From positions 39,935,558-39,999,557 of the forward strand of contig CM049310.1 of the NCBI GenBank assembly GCA_026874595.1: DNA of 64,000 bases. Reading direction: 5' to 3'. The position numbers and the translations under genes were made by a program. Positions within the stretch are counted from its first letter, which is position 1. Every line of letters begins with the position of its first letter. This DNA comes from Sipunculus nudus (taxonomy: Eukaryota; Annelida; Sipuncula; Golfingiida; Sipunculidae). The notes below the pieces were generated by a model that made no database searches, was not told where the DNA came from, and was given only the letters and a program-made list of their open reading frames with translations. This document shows positions 56,701-64,000 of this stretch, in pieces.

Positions 56701-58820
56701 TAAAGCTCAGATGACTTACAGTCAGCTGAGCTAAAAATAGGACCATATTAAGTTCAGAATTGACAAAAACAAATTGACCTACATATATATATACACATAT
56801 GTCACTTTAATGAAGAAACAACTGGCTAATTTCAAAATTGATTATGTGATATTATGACTGCACATACATACCTAGGCTAGATCTGAAATGCAGTTCAGAT
56901 TCTGATTCAAAACTTTCATGCTTGATCTACATGTAGATGATTTATGGAACCTCGGATATGTTGGTAGGTTTAAACTTATCAAATAAATAGTTTTGTGCAT
57001 CTTTGTGTGAGGGGGATAGATACAGGACAATGACACTTAAATCACACACAAATGTTATTAGTCCCACAATTTTTCATGAGCCTTTTCTTAAACAGGAGGC
57101 AAGTGATGATACTGACAGCTTCTCTATTTATAAACTACACAAATAATAACTATTCTTTAGCACAAATGATGTATGCATGCTTTTATGATTTGATTGGCCA
57201 ATACTACACCACCAGTATTACTGATAATTCTGTGAACAGTGCATTATGAGCATTCACATTATATATTCATAGATATTGCTGAATTCAAAAATATTTTTAC
57301 CCAGTTTTAATCAAGTTTTAAATTAGCCTGGGTGTTATTACACAGATTTAAACTCACCTAGGTGATAATTACCAGTAAATTCTGCTTAAGCTAGTTAATG
57401 GTACATTTTAAGTGCATGTGAGTCAGAAACCAACTGATCACAAGATGATCAGGCGTCATAAGGGGGACAAATAACCACAGATAATGGTCTTATGGACATT
57501 TAATTTTCAGTGACTTTATTATGAGAGCAAAGTCTGATCAATACGGCTTGAAAGTATACATTACAAAATGCACCATCATATCAGTTGAAATTAATCATAA
57601 AATGTAAAGTAGTGACATTATGAACACAGCCTATATAAAGCAGTGAACAAATTATCCATAGTTCATAATACTTCACAATGAAAATAAAGACTTTATCAGA
57701 CCCTCTTTAGCAAATTCAAGATCTTCTTGATAACTGTTGACACAGTGCTTTTTACATCAAGTCAAAATAGAATGGAAGCATCCATGATAAGTCAAAGATT
57801 ATTTATTAATTATTAATTAATTATTAGGCATTCTGAACATACATGGGAAAAATTTTTCAATACAAACTAAATTCCATTCAAAAACATATTTTAAACTTCG
57901 ATTCCAATTCAATTCATTTTCATGTGTTTGCAAACAAACAAAACATTTTGTTCAGTTAATGTTTATTCAATTAAATATGAATTAGAATTTGAAAAAGTTG
58001 CCATTTTATACAGGAAATTTGACAAGCATGTTTGCTGATGCCAAAAACTTCCACTTGTGACATTTAGCAGCATTTTATTGGCTTAACATGCTACTTTGAC
58101 ACCCATTATGAGGCATCTGTGTTTGACTTTATAGCCATATACTAAATGACTAATTAGAAAAGTGAACTACTTGAAAAGATAAGTAACTTCTGAGTGACAA
58201 ATAAATGTAAGGCCTGTAACATTTGTCCATCAATTCAACTCAATTAATCTAACTGAGCTTCAATTACAATGCAGTTCCAATTCATACAATTTTCCCCTCA
58301 GTTCCAATTCAATTCTGAACCATTTCAATTTTATTTTTCTCAGTCCAATTCCAATTAATACAATTTCCCTTCAGTTCCAAGTCAAGTCCAATTCAATTCC
58401 AATCCACTGCAATTTTATATTACCCAATTCAATTTCAATTTATACAGTTCCCCTTCAGTTCCAGTTCAGTTCCAATTAAATTCAGCATTAACCCTGGTCT
58501 GCTTCTGAGTTGCTGTTGATATTTATTTCAGTACCATATACACTGCTAGGCCTGCCACTCTGATGTGTATCTTGGTAGACTCCCTTAAGTAAGAGGGGCA
58601 AAATTGTCCCTTCAAGTACCAATGGTCTTCTTTCTGATGTTTTGTGAAGGAAAAGGTAGAAATTTGAAACATACTTGCCAAAGCAGAAGTACAGAAGAGC
58701 TGCCCCAACAACAAACTGGAAGACATGACGAGTGGCCACGGAAACACGCTCTGTGTTCAGATGTTGTCTGTACACCGCAGCCAATCCGAGTGCAAACAGC
58801 TGACAGGCTATGAAGTTCAG
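23659..58820 (-). CDS. MBOAT lysophospholipid acyltransferase, MBOAT1/MBOAT2-like (last eleven exons; first exon not seen)
   Basis: Eleven minus-strand exons join in frame into 439 codons plus stop: 58820-58675, 48024-47854, 39892-39782, 39184-39067, 38097-38062, 36233-36143, 35196-35098, 34626-34523, 33949-33752, 24520-24369, 23752-23659. All borders are GT-AG and all phases agree. Family marks are NFIACQLFALGLAAVYR, VFDYGAFTLDITG, LEFLSYIFSFHGVLVGP, ARPKYYFAWFL, DSWNIQTIHWLR (N305) and SAFWHGFYPGYYLTF (H336; residue numbers count from the first visible codon). MBOAT1/2 enzymes are multispan ER proteins that transfer acyl-CoA chains to lysophospholipids such as lyso-PE, lyso-PC and lyso-PS. 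Length fits the roughly 500-residue family, with about 25-30 N-terminal residues missing. The substrate cannot be read from sequence. Confidence 0.92.
24369..24520 (-). CDS. Acyltransferase exon 10 of those visible
   Basis: Acceptor ctcttccacag, donor gtaagt. It codes IRRNIRSWF, then YDVITFICARLILGYTTMPF, then VLLELVSPLIVY. It corresponds to the C-terminal membrane helices of MBOAT1/2 (RN-x-R, then YDVITW). The intron before it is about 9.2 kb and mostly transposon. Confidence 0.88.
24976..26165 (+). mobile_element. HINE-like element, family B copy 1
   Basis: Head aacaaggcctaaaggcctaa, then acctgtgcaatggg; end cataagctcacaggttggct, then aaaaa. The acctgtg/cacaggt pair is inverted between the ends. 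Three core units of about 122 bp (at about 25166, 25291, 25413) share tatgcccaatttcaggct-like and cacatacactgtgcaaaa phrases. A 38-bp tandem (ggctgcattgagtgaact) lies at about 25610-25700. Confidence 0.72.
26920..27035 (-). mobile_element. SINE left part, split by later insertions
   Basis: Matches 62365-62470 (acatggatt, then gctctccatgg/tgc, then gaaaccagag). It stops exactly where family A copy 2 begins. The tRNA-like part of the same SINE type appears at 33527-33632, beyond the nested insertions. Confidence 0.55.
27036..29470 (+). mobile_element. HINE-like element, family A copy 2
   Basis: Head aacaagtgacccatgggtca, then tgacgctcagct. The middle holds four to five units of about 140 bp rich in tgaccttgacctttgacct, gtaggtgagctatatgtgaa and ggaaggtttgggatgaaaa. 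The tail is a GGAC tract at about 29380-29415, then hairpin and gctgagctaaaa. Its end abuts the head of family A copy 3 with no gap. Confidence 0.75.
28690..29215 (+). repeat. About 140-bp core repeats carrying DR1-like hexamer pairs
   Basis: Units at about 28690, 28830, 28966 and 29107 contain tgacctttgacc(t) or close variants. Two perfect copies of the reverse complement of AGGTCAAAGGTCA sit at 28971-28983 and 29117-29129. Confidence 0.75.
29471..33127 (+). mobile_element. HINE-like element, family A copy 3, split by family B copy 2
   Basis: The left part 29471-29990 matches copy 1 from its head into the second core repeat. Sequence breaks at gtaaaaatttg and resumes at 32426 with aatagagttggcac, exactly the continuation seen in copy 1 (aaatttg, then aatagaggtggcac). 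It ends with a GGAC tail (about 33040-33075) and the hairpin plus gctgagctaaaaa. Confidence 0.8.
29991..32425 (+). mobile_element. HINE-like element, family B copy 2, nested in family A
   Basis: Head aacaaggcctacaggcctaa, end cataagctcacaggttcgct, then A run. The core has four units of about 260-278 bp. Each has two palindrome-bearing halves, taggtggcgccacctgtcat (about 30312, 30569, 30846, 31126) and ttgcaggtggcaccaac-like (about 30457, 30716, 30994, 31273). The tail has a ggacggcggacgg tract near 32345-32390. Confidence 0.8.
33128..33530. other. Unassigned sequence in the acyltransferase intron
   Basis: It lies between the end of family A copy 3 and the tRNA-like SINE part. Open on both strands in places, but with no recognisable domain. 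Probably SINE body or a further insertion. Confidence 0.35.
33527..33632 (-). mobile_element. tRNA-like SINE head
   Basis: On the minus strand it reads ggcctggacagtgg, then aaaatgctcggctctctccg, then a B-box-like gggttcagtcccc (33567-33582), then ctatgagagtgggttg. The copy at 62335-62590 has the same order. It resembles tRNA-derived SINEs. Confidence 0.55.
33752..33949 (-). CDS. Acyltransferase exon 9, catalytic core
   Basis: Acceptor gatcatttcag, donor gtgagt, phase 0 at both ends. It holds both conserved active-site positions: N in DSWNIQTIHWLR and H in SAFWHGFYPGYYLTF. VYERVPYMNTLAVFTA lies between. This is the best single piece of evidence for the family. Confidence 0.95.
34523..34626 (-). 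CDS. Acyltransferase exon 8 of those visible
   Basis: Acceptor aattaacag, donor gtagta. It codes GTAVNNNAGLGYNGRDERGE, then AKWDLIDNCDIMGVE. The pattern N-N-x-x-G-x-G-(F/Y)-x-G, then W-D, matches the loop before the catalytic Asn segment. Confidence 0.87.
35098..35196 (-). CDS. Acyltransferase exon 7 of those visible
   Basis: Acceptor ttgatttcag, donor gtatat. It codes DPEFYNRGFFYKMWYIVIAT, then SCARPKYYFAWFL. The ARPKYYFAW motif is shared almost unchanged with MBOAT1/2. Confidence 0.92.
   Translation of the reverse strand: MQNFTTEGFSIRCGILSLQPVVPDRSTTLHGF
36143..36233 (-). CDS. Acyltransferase exon 6 of those visible
   Basis: Acceptor tttgtttacag, donor gtgaat. It codes KAVLKNLVIALVCALLTLVV, then SPSFPAEYFK. 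It is one strongly hydrophobic membrane segment followed by the P-x-E-Y loop, as in MBOAT2 (LPVEYN). It ends in phase 1. Confidence 0.85.
36400..37371. mobile_element. Tc1/mariner-like non-autonomous element (about 970 bp)
   Basis: Left end TA-CAGTAGAGTGCCGTATTTCC, right end the inverse of CAACAGAGCGCCGTTTTTCC followed by TA. This gives imperfect 20-bp-plus inverted repeats flanked by the TA expected for this superfamily. The interior is richer in CpG than the surrounding intron and has a local duplication (about 37098-37217). No transposase ORF. Confidence 0.72.
37404..37600. repeat. Dispersed repeat, copy 1
   Basis: Shares ggggcctaatcac, tagtgtcttctc, ttggtacctgcaaaaatact and gtgttaaaaacagtggact with 48128-48300. 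Probably a MITE-like family. A degenerate start also occurs at about 8338. Confidence 0.6.
38062..38097 (-). CDS. Acyltransferase exon 5, a 36-base micro-exon
   Basis: Acceptor attttgtag, donor gtaag, phase 0 at both ends, coding DAVEKGQDISPT. It falls in the hydrophilic loop that varies between family members. Skipping it would leave the frame open, so alternative use is possible. Confidence 0.72.
39067..39184 (-). CDS. Acyltransferase exon 4 of those visible
   Basis: Acceptor cttttcag, donor gtatgt. It encodes YVSTPLEFLSYIFSFHGVLV, then GPFVFFDDYMAFIEGKNIQ. The LE-F-L/Y-SY-x-F-x-F-x-G-x-L-x-GP motif is diagnostic of MBOAT lysophospholipid acyltransferases. Confidence 0.92.
39430..39670. 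repeat. Dispersed repeat starting ttattgcctccgttaggagg
   Basis: The gcctcc...ggagg start, then atatgtgttcatccccattc and a gtgtttgtgtgtttgtt tract, has the look of a repeat type common in marine invertebrate genomes. It sits next to acyltransferase exon 4 (39067-39184). Confidence 0.4.
39782..39892 (-). CDS. Acyltransferase exon 3 of those visible
   Basis: Acceptor ttttttag, donor gtgagg. It encodes GALMINTQRLSSIAYGIKDG, then MEKDQSKLSENMKKRAIR. This is the conserved MxxTQK/R-x-x-S-x-A amphipathic stretch and the charged cytosolic-type loop after it. Confidence 0.88.
40000..43480 (-). other. Acyltransferase intron sequence
   Basis: Mostly unique AT-rich sequence. MITE-like ends occur at about 42083 (tacagtgaaaactcgtcaag) and about 42361-42451 (ending gacaggtttcactgtata). 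No coding segment recognised. Confidence 0.5.
43818..44986. mobile_element. DNA transposon remnant with perfect 16-bp inverted ends (family C)
   Basis: Ends cagggctcgacattaa and ttaatgtcgagccctg are exact inverse complements. The 5-bp direct repeat ctaaa flanks it (43813-43817 and 44987-44991). The inner flanks share a gcttgccc/gggcaagt motif. The CAGGG start resembles hAT elements, but a 5-bp duplication is unusual for them. It contains family A copy 4. Confidence 0.82.
43910..44858 (+). mobile_element. HINE-like element, family A copy 4, nested in family C
   Basis: Head gggacccatgggtctcaacg, two tgaccttgaccttt units, an internal gatggacagacagacaga tract (about 44325-44350), a core unit with ggtggcgccacc (44517), then a GGAC tail and gtcagctgagctaaaaa. 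Confidence 0.75.
47854..48024 (-). CDS. Acyltransferase exon 2 of those visible
   Basis: Acceptor ttaatttcag, donor gtgagt. It encodes HTWLYVGQTATCFLIMHYV, then a hydrophobic helix (KAVFIVSLGFLCVTHIYRM), then VFDYGAFTLDITG. The FDYG-x(4)-D-x-(S/T)-G block is characteristic of MBOAT1/2. Two bases of a Gly codon are carried over to the next exon. Confidence 0.9.
47860..48128 (-). other. Open frame extending beyond acyltransferase exon 2
   Basis: The minus frame stays open to about 48086 beyond the acceptor at 48025. The extra codons (starting MSDPHTTSVNG) lie upstream of a good ttaatttcag acceptor and are not part of the family, so they are taken as intron. Confidence 0.55.
48128..48300. repeat. 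Dispersed repeat, copy 2
   Basis: Second copy of the repeat at 37404-37600 (gaacctaatcatgtac, agcgtcttctc, ggtacttgcaaaaatattgt, gtgttaaaaaagtggact). Confidence 0.6.
49180..49370. repeat. MITE-like patch starting tacagtgaaaccacag
   Basis: The start resembles TA-CAGTGAAACC ends seen elsewhere in the intron. The interior has ggtggtcacaaatgtgggg repeats. No clear right end. Confidence 0.35.
50011..50206. mobile_element. MITE with GGATCCAGG-type ends (family J)
   Basis: Left cataagtggatcaagg, right cctggatccacccct. Flanked by tttgttgg and cttgttgg, a likely 8-bp target duplication with one change, as expected for hAT. G and C runs near the ends. Confidence 0.65.
50831..53766 (+). mobile_element. 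MITE family E copy split by family A copy 5
   Basis: It begins tatggttctcaggca and ends tgcctgagaacaata. The left part to 51036 and the right part from 53697 together align with the copy at 14597-14793. It contains a C run of about 16. Confidence 0.72.
51037..53696 (+). mobile_element. HINE-like element, family A copy 5
   Basis: Head aacaagggacccatgggtca, then cggcgctcagctg. The core contains two related units about 680 bases apart (cgtgctatggtcaaagttgg at about 52381; cgtgccatggtcaaacttgg at about 53060). The tail has several GGAC blocks (about 53575-53640), then atagctcagatgac and gcagctgagctaaaaa. Its core differs from those of the other copies although the ends are the same. Confidence 0.75.
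53821..53950 (+). mobile_element. Family B copy 3, ends only (about 130 bp)
   Basis: Head aacaaggcctacaggcctaa runs almost directly into cataagctcacaggtttgct, then aaaaa. All core repeats and the GGAC tail are missing, so it shows the minimal terminal sequences. Confidence 0.8.
54640..55150 (+). mobile_element. Family F tandem-core element
   Basis: Three units of about 140-150 bp with gacctcattaaatatgcatg, gattttgctgggattcag and caggtgag phrases, followed by a gagggacagatcaacagatg tail. It contains a perfect DR1-like pair at 54937-54949. Confidence 0.68.
55798..56738 (+). mobile_element. HINE-like element, family A copy 6
   Basis: Head aacaagtgacccatgggtca, then tgacactcagccgac. Partial and complete core units (attctggggg, aacagagacctaa, ggtggcgccaccagtc at about 56367), a GGAC-type tail, then ctcagatgacttacagtcag and ctgagctaaaaa. 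Confidence 0.78.
58230..58490. repeat. Degenerate CAATTC-rich minisatellite
   Basis: Repeats of ttccaattcaattc, aatttatacaattt, ccccttcagttccaattc, with a period of about 70-80. It lies just after acyltransferase exon 58675-58820 on the minus strand. Confidence 0.7.
58675..58820 (-). CDS. Acyltransferase exon 1 of those visible
   Basis: On the minus strand it follows atactttcag and is followed by gtatgt. It begins LNFIACQLFALGLAAVYRQH and ends in phase 2 after LLYFCFG. It matches the first two membrane segments of MBOAT1/2 (VNFxxCQLFAL). The initiator Met should be on an earlier exon, upstream on the minus strand (above 58821, perhaps outside the window). Confidence 0.9.
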
Positions 58821-60170
58821 CTGAAAGTATAAAATATGTTCAGTGAGCGATTTGCAAACTTCTTTCAGCAAAGCTAAAATCACTTTAAATTTGCTGTCAA
58901 CAAATTTATTTTTAAGACAATCAAAAACCTGTTATTTGGAATGGTTTACATTTGAAGCATTATATTTCACACAACTAATACTAAAGTGGATTGTCACAAA
59001 TCATACCATGCAAAATAGACATTTAAATCCCTTTTACCACTGATGCAATCGAATAAATGAAAGTTTCCAACATTCCTAAAATGTTATGAAAATTACTGTA
59101 GAACCTGTTTATACTACTGACTAATAAATGAACACATGCCATCATGGGGGACAAGGGATGCAACACCTTTTCGACATAATAGTAAAGTGTCGTCACCATA
59201 ACCCTCTAAAATTTCCCTTACTTTTCCAAGACTTCCCCAATAACAGCAGAAGCTGACCTGACGAACTTATGCTGAAATTCAGTGACTTTTCACTAATCTT
59301 GGAGGAAAATTCTGTTTCCCTAAAGGGTATCTTTGGTATGTAGGTGGCATTCTCTACTGAATGGGAATAAAGACAATCTTATGAAAAGGTTGACAAGTTA
59401 TTAAATATTCATCTCCTGAATTTATGGGTTTTCGATATATAATTTGATCACTGGTCAAGAAGAAAAATGTTCCAAGACACTGAAGCTAATCACCAAGGCT
59501 CAGCTGAAATTAAACTACTTACTATAGGTATTCTGCCTTGGATGAAGATTTGTGCTGAAGATTTAACTTGGTAATATGTGCTTTGAGTTTTATGACTAGT
59601 TATACCATAATACTATGATCTACTCAAAACTCTTCATAGTATATATCTCCATTTATTCATTAAATTTACATGCAAGGCATAGAAACTGAAATATGAATGC
59701 ACTCCACAGGCATTTGGTAATGATACAATGGCCTACCAGTTCAACTTAAAACTCATTATTTTTACATGTTCTGGTGTTCATCCTAATTATAGTAATATAA
59801 TATTAATATCTGTAAAGCTATATAATTATGATACAGCAAATAAAAGCTGAATAACTGGTCTGGTTATCATCAAATTAACTCATATTAGAATAACAAGTTA
59901 TACATATATATATGAAAACTGAGCCAATAAAAGATCCATTCTTAAGGTGTGTTTCTTCAACATGCCTCTCCTCCCAGTCATCTTAAACACATCTGGTCTG
60001 TATCAGACAGTGCATTCATAAAAACTTTCTCTCGTTCCATTTGCCTGATGAACTACACAAGCCACGATGCCCAGTTCGGCAGCACCACAGAAAATTAGAT
60101 ATTAAGCTCAAGTTACTCTGACAAAAGAGGATAATGGTTTGTCAGTGTCTTTATGTTTGTCTGTTTGTTT

Positions 60171-61434
60171 AACAAGTGACCCATGGGTCATGATGCTCAG
60201 ATGACAAGGAAGACATTCACAAAAGGAATTTTATCATCTGAATGCCAAATTTTGTAGGTGTTATCCCTATTCAACTGTAGCAATTAAGTTTTTCAAAATC
60301 AACAAAAAGAAAAGGCTTCATGATAATATGTCCAGCCAATCCCATGAAATCTAGCCTTTTTGTATGCAGTCAGCAGTGCTAAAAATGAACATGCATATTT
60401 TTGAAGGACATCCCTGGATGTCAAGACAGAAGATTCTAATTCAAACTGTATAATTTTGTACCCTATATCTGACTGTCTGGGTGCTTTACATTTTTTTACC
60501 AATAATATAGGTCACCTTGACCTAATTTCAGGTTACCATGAAGATTGTCCAAGATGTTTTGGCCAGTAGCATGCAAAATATGACCTCATTGCAGGTGTCC
60601 ATGGAGATTGCCTAAGACTTCCCTGTATATTACACTGGAACATTCTAGGGCTAGCAGATACAATTTTTGCCAATCTGATTTTCAGGTTGCTAAAAATCAT
60701 GTTTTTTGGTCCATAGTTTACAGAATATAGGTCATGATTCACTTAATGTCAGGTTTCCATCCAGATTTACCCAGGACCTGCCTGAATGTCATGTTAGAAG
60801 ATTCTAGACCTAGGGGATACAATTTGTGCCCAGCTGTCAGACTGACTGGGTGCTCAAAATCATGTTTTCAGCCTGTAGTTCACAAAATATTGGCCATCAT
60901 GACCTGATTTCAGGTTTCCAAAGAGATTAGTCTAGGACCTCCTGGATGTACAGTGAGAAATTTCTATGTCTAACGGTAACAATTTGTGCCCTGTTAAGCA
61001 TGTACTGCTTCATCTGAAGGTAAAAAAAAATCTAGAAAAAAAATGAGTGAAAAAACAGTGAAAAATACAGGTGGCCCCACCAGTCTTCAAGAAATGATGA
61101 AACACTCCACATGATCAAAATGCATGGAAAGAGTCATGGCAATCAATGCATTAGTTGTTCAGATACTGGAACTTATGTATCAAATTTTTAATTATCATGG
61201 GGGGGGGGGGTACTTCTGAGCCCAATAGCTCGAAGTATATAGGTCACAGTGACTTTATTTCAAGTTTCAAAAGGAGATTTTTTATGTACCTTCATGGGTT
61301 TTCAGATAGAAGTTTCTCGGTCCAGCTGTTACGATTTGTGCCCTGTTAAGGGACGGACAGACAGGTTGGCAGACGGACGACAGATAAAGTGATCTTTAAA
61401 GCTCTATATGACTTTCAGTCAGCTGAACTAAACA
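60171..61434 (+). mobile_element. HINE-like element, family A copy 7
   Basis: Head aacaagtgacccatgggtca, then tgatgctcag. Several degenerate core units follow, with aggtcaccttgacctaattt, gacctgatttcaggtttcc and ggtggccccaccagtc (about 61071). It has a G run at 61200, a gacggacagacaggttgg tail and a decayed hairpin (gtcagctgaactaaa). Confidence 0.72.
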
Positions 61435-61439
61435 GCTAT

Positions 61440-62200
61440 TTTGGAGGGGTGAAGCAATTACCAGAGGAGGAACAGTTAATGTCTTCACCATTCCTTAAGT
61501 ACCCAGTTCAGATGTGTTTATCACAGCCATGAGGCCCAAGTAGGGAACAACTGTTTTGTTCCCTATAATCACTCTCTTTGAAGGTAACTAGTTTTCCTAA
61601 CAGCTTTAAATAAGTTAAACCAGCCATTACAGGCACTTTTGGGGCAAATCCTGTATGTGTCAGTGTAACTGTATCACATTTACTGTCCCTGGCTGACTAA
61701 ATTGGATACTGCATGAAAACATACAAGCAAACTTAACCAGGAATTCTGTAATAAAATCAACCTCACTCTTACTCAACCTTTGTTCTCTAGTGTTCAGCTG
61801 ACATAATGTTTATTAAGTCTGGCCTGCCCATACCAAAACTTATCTAACATTGATAACTGTCAGAACTTTTATATATTTCTGCTATAAAGTCAACTTGAAT
61901 TATCTTGTTCCTGTGTATGAAGTATCATGGTTTACTGGTGAAGATCACAGGTGACCCCAAGAACAAAGCTAGTTTCTAATACCGACCAATAGCTCCATAA
62001 TGGAAAGAATCACTTGAACAAAAAATAAACAGATTCAGATTAACTCCAAAAGAAAATGAAGAGTTCCTTAGGTTTTATTCCAGATAACCCTCCACAAATT
62101 TTCATAAAAACCAGTTCAAAACTGTATGGATAACAATGTCAAAACAAACCAAGTGGAAAATAAGATAGTTTGTGACATGGTGGAGGTATAATAAAGTCCA
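61440..62200 (-). other. Acyltransferase upstream intron or flank
   Basis: AT-rich and CpG-poor; nothing recognised. Confidence 0.5.
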
Positions 62201-62202
62201 CC

Positions 62203-62256
62203 TGCCTCAGAATTCCCACCTGCCTCAGAATTCCCACCTGCCTCAGAATTCCTTCG
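62203..62256. repeat. 18-bp tandem repeat, three copies
   Basis: cacctgcctcagaattcc occurs three times back to back with almost no change. Confidence 0.92.
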
Positions 62257-62334
62257 ACATAAAATTCAGGAAATGGTCATTTTTGCTTCCAATATTTTTG
62301 CAGCATGTAGCAGAAGTTCAGCCTGGAACAATCT

Positions 62335-62590
62335 GACCACTATATAAACTTTGATCTTTTATTTATTTTACATGGATTTTACAATTATTCAAACTAATTC
62401 AAGGTGCTCTCCATGGGTTTAATGGTAGCTTTGGTTGGCTGTATGGAGGAAACCAGAGGACCCAGAGAAAACAACTAAATTTGGATGAATATACTCTTAG
62501 CCACTCTCATAGCACAGCTGGGGCTGAAAGCTGGGTCACTAGTGGAGAGAGGCAGTGTTTTACCACTCGACTCTCCAGGCCTCTGGCAGT
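62335..62590 (-). mobile_element. tRNA-like SINE, fuller copy
   Basis: On the minus strand: ggcctggagagtcgagtggt, a tRNA-like region ending ctttcagccccagctgtg, ctatgagagtgg, then a body with ctctgggtcctctggtttcc and a 3' part ending near aaaataaataaaag. The B-box region is degenerate. Confidence 0.6.
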
Positions 62591-63049
62591 TGTTCAGCCA
62601 CACATTCTCAAATGGACGTTTTCAGTTAGATCATATTTATACTGCACTGTGCTACGTATATTAATTAACTTCTAAGTGTATAGATTCAAAATTAGTGAGA
62701 TGTAAGTCAAAGGAACATCTGTGGAAAAAAATTGGCCGATACCTCATGACTTTACAGCCTTGGTAAACCAGCATAAATTACATGGTCAGATGTATTAGTA
62801 AATCAATCACACGGCTGGTACACCGTACAGCTTAATATTGTATTTCTGAAGCTACAGTAAGCTTGCAGTGTGATGGAATTGCGTTAGTTCATGTCTGCGC
62901 ATGGCTTGAAGCCCATGCTCCTGTGGTTTGGGCATCACTACCTGATCCCTGTTTGACTGACATATCTACGTACACGTCTGAGTGCTTGAGTTGAGGCCAT
63001 GATTATTTGTGGGTGGATGTATGTCACAGTTGACAACTGTGACATGACA

Positions 63050-63424
63050 TAGTTGAGGTATCTGGACTAAAGAATACAGGTAAAGGTTTCACACGAGTAC
63101 ACACAAAATCAACTTGACTACTGCCATCTGACTTTGTACCTAGACAATCTGTAGATGCATTCTTTGGACCCTGCCATGTGTAACATGTGAACTCACTTTG
63201 ACACTTTAGTGCCACTTTGTGAAAACCACTCATTCGTATAGATGAGGTATATGGACTAAAGAATACAAGTACAAGGTTTCACTAGAGTACACACAAAATC
63301 AAACTGACTACTGCCATCTGACTTTGTACCTAAACAATTTGCAAAGCTTTCTTTGGACCCCACCATGTGTAACAAGTGTACCAACTTTGACACCTTAGTG
63401 TGACTTTGTGAAAACCACTCATTG
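63050..63424. repeat. 188-bp tandem duplication
   Basis: The block from gaggtatctggactaaagaa to gtgaaaaccactcatt is repeated once with scattered changes. The two copies are directly adjacent. Confidence 0.88.
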
Positions 63425-63744
63425 TTTCATCACTCCCACCTGCTGGCAGGCCTCCCACACAGTTACCTATAACTACTGAACAGCAATCATAGTACATTCA
63501 TTAAACAAATATTTACAAGAATTTGCTCTAAAAACTTCTTACAACTGTCTGTTATTCTCACCTGTTATATCTAACATTGTTTAATGCAATGAAAAGAAAA
63601 TTGATTTTCTAGAAAAGTAGCTGTACAGCATTTTTCCTGTACCAGGACTTGAGCAGTGTTATAATTATTTGTAAAATTCATAGAAAACCAGATAAGAGAA
63701 GAATTATGCACAGGACTCAGCACTGTAATTACTATTGAATGTTT

Positions 63745-64000
63745 GGTGTGCTTTTATTAGTTTTTTTATGATTTGTGTGCATTTTGTTACTTAGTGTTAT
63801 GTTTGGTCTACTTTTTGTTACTTAGTGTTATGTTTGTTCTTTTTGTTACTTAGTGTTATGTTTGGTCTGATTTTTGTCACTAAGTGTTGTTATGTTTGTT
63901 CTTTTTGTTACTTAGTGTTATGTTTATTTTTTTCGTTACTTAGTGTTATGTTTGTTGTTCTTTTTGTTACTTAGTGTTATGTTTGGTCTGATTTTTGTCA
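63745..64000. repeat. tttgttacttagtgttatgt minisatellite, running off the window
   Basis: At least seven units of about 28-50 bases with gtttggtctgatttttgtca and gtttgttctttttgttactt variants in alternating order. The right end is cut by the window limit. Confidence 0.9.

Noticed and set aside
58488-58883. Starting the acyltransferase at the first Met of the open frame near 58883
   Set aside because: A good acceptor (atactttcag) lies at 58821 and family similarity starts exactly after it. Codons upstream of it do not resemble MBOAT N-termini.
18484-61434. Search for Rep/helicase or transposase coding sequence in the dispersed elements
   Set aside because: No open frame of relevant length or motif exists in any copy; all are non-autonomous.
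58821-64000. First exon of the acyltransferase
   Set aside because: No minus-strand ATG-plus-donor segment with MBOAT-like N-terminal sequence and matching phase was seen; it is probably beyond the window.

Overview
The window is a stretch of an animal nuclear genome, most likely from a mollusc and probably a bivalve. It is AT-rich and intron-rich, and its exons are short with consensus GT-AG borders. There are TA microsatellites, poly-C/poly-G runs, several MITE families, tRNA-like SINE fragments and many tandem-core elements. These last carry GGAC-type tetranucleotide tails and a terminal hairpin, like the pearl/Helentron-associated (HINE) elements known from bivalves. There are no prokaryotic features, tRNA or rRNA genes, or CRISPR arrays.

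Two genes can be rebuilt exon by exon, and both are partial at their 5' ends. Positions 4120-13235 (+) hold the 3' nine exons (331 codons plus stop, all phases compatible) of a patatin-like phospholipase. Its catalytic DGG motif is visible, and a pair of EF-hands is inserted between the DGG half and the last core segment of the patatin fold. Positions 58820-23659 (-) hold the last eleven exons (439 codons plus stop) of an MBOAT lysophospholipid acyltransferase of the MBOAT1/MBOAT2 group. It has the conserved Asn and His and a KKAE C-terminus of the ER-retrieval type. The genes converge. One probably cleaves an acyl chain from a phospholipid and the other re-acylates lysophospholipid, the two halves of a Lands-type remodelling cycle; that they work together is inference.

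Layout: 1-4119 is intron or upstream DNA of the phospholipase gene. It contains a 74-bp tandem repeat, a 280-bp MITE and a 55-bp tandem array that repeats the 3' splice site and first 33 coding bases of the next exon. 4120-13450 is the phospholipase gene with repeat-filled introns. 13450-16200 is intergenic, with MITE remnants and a weak minus-strand ORF pair. 16200-23658 is downstream or 3'UTR sequence of the acyltransferase gene. 23659-58820 is the acyltransferase gene, with introns up to about 10 kb. 58821-64000 is probably its first intron or 5' flank; no first exon was found.

CpG dinucleotides are common up to about 17 kb and scarce from there to the right edge, except inside some young-looking transposons. 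This fits germline methylation of the acyltransferase transcription unit, as known for mollusc gene bodies. The acyltransferase introns hold at least seven copies of one HINE-like family and three of another, all in the same orientation and antisense to the gene. Several are nested, which gives a relative insertion history.
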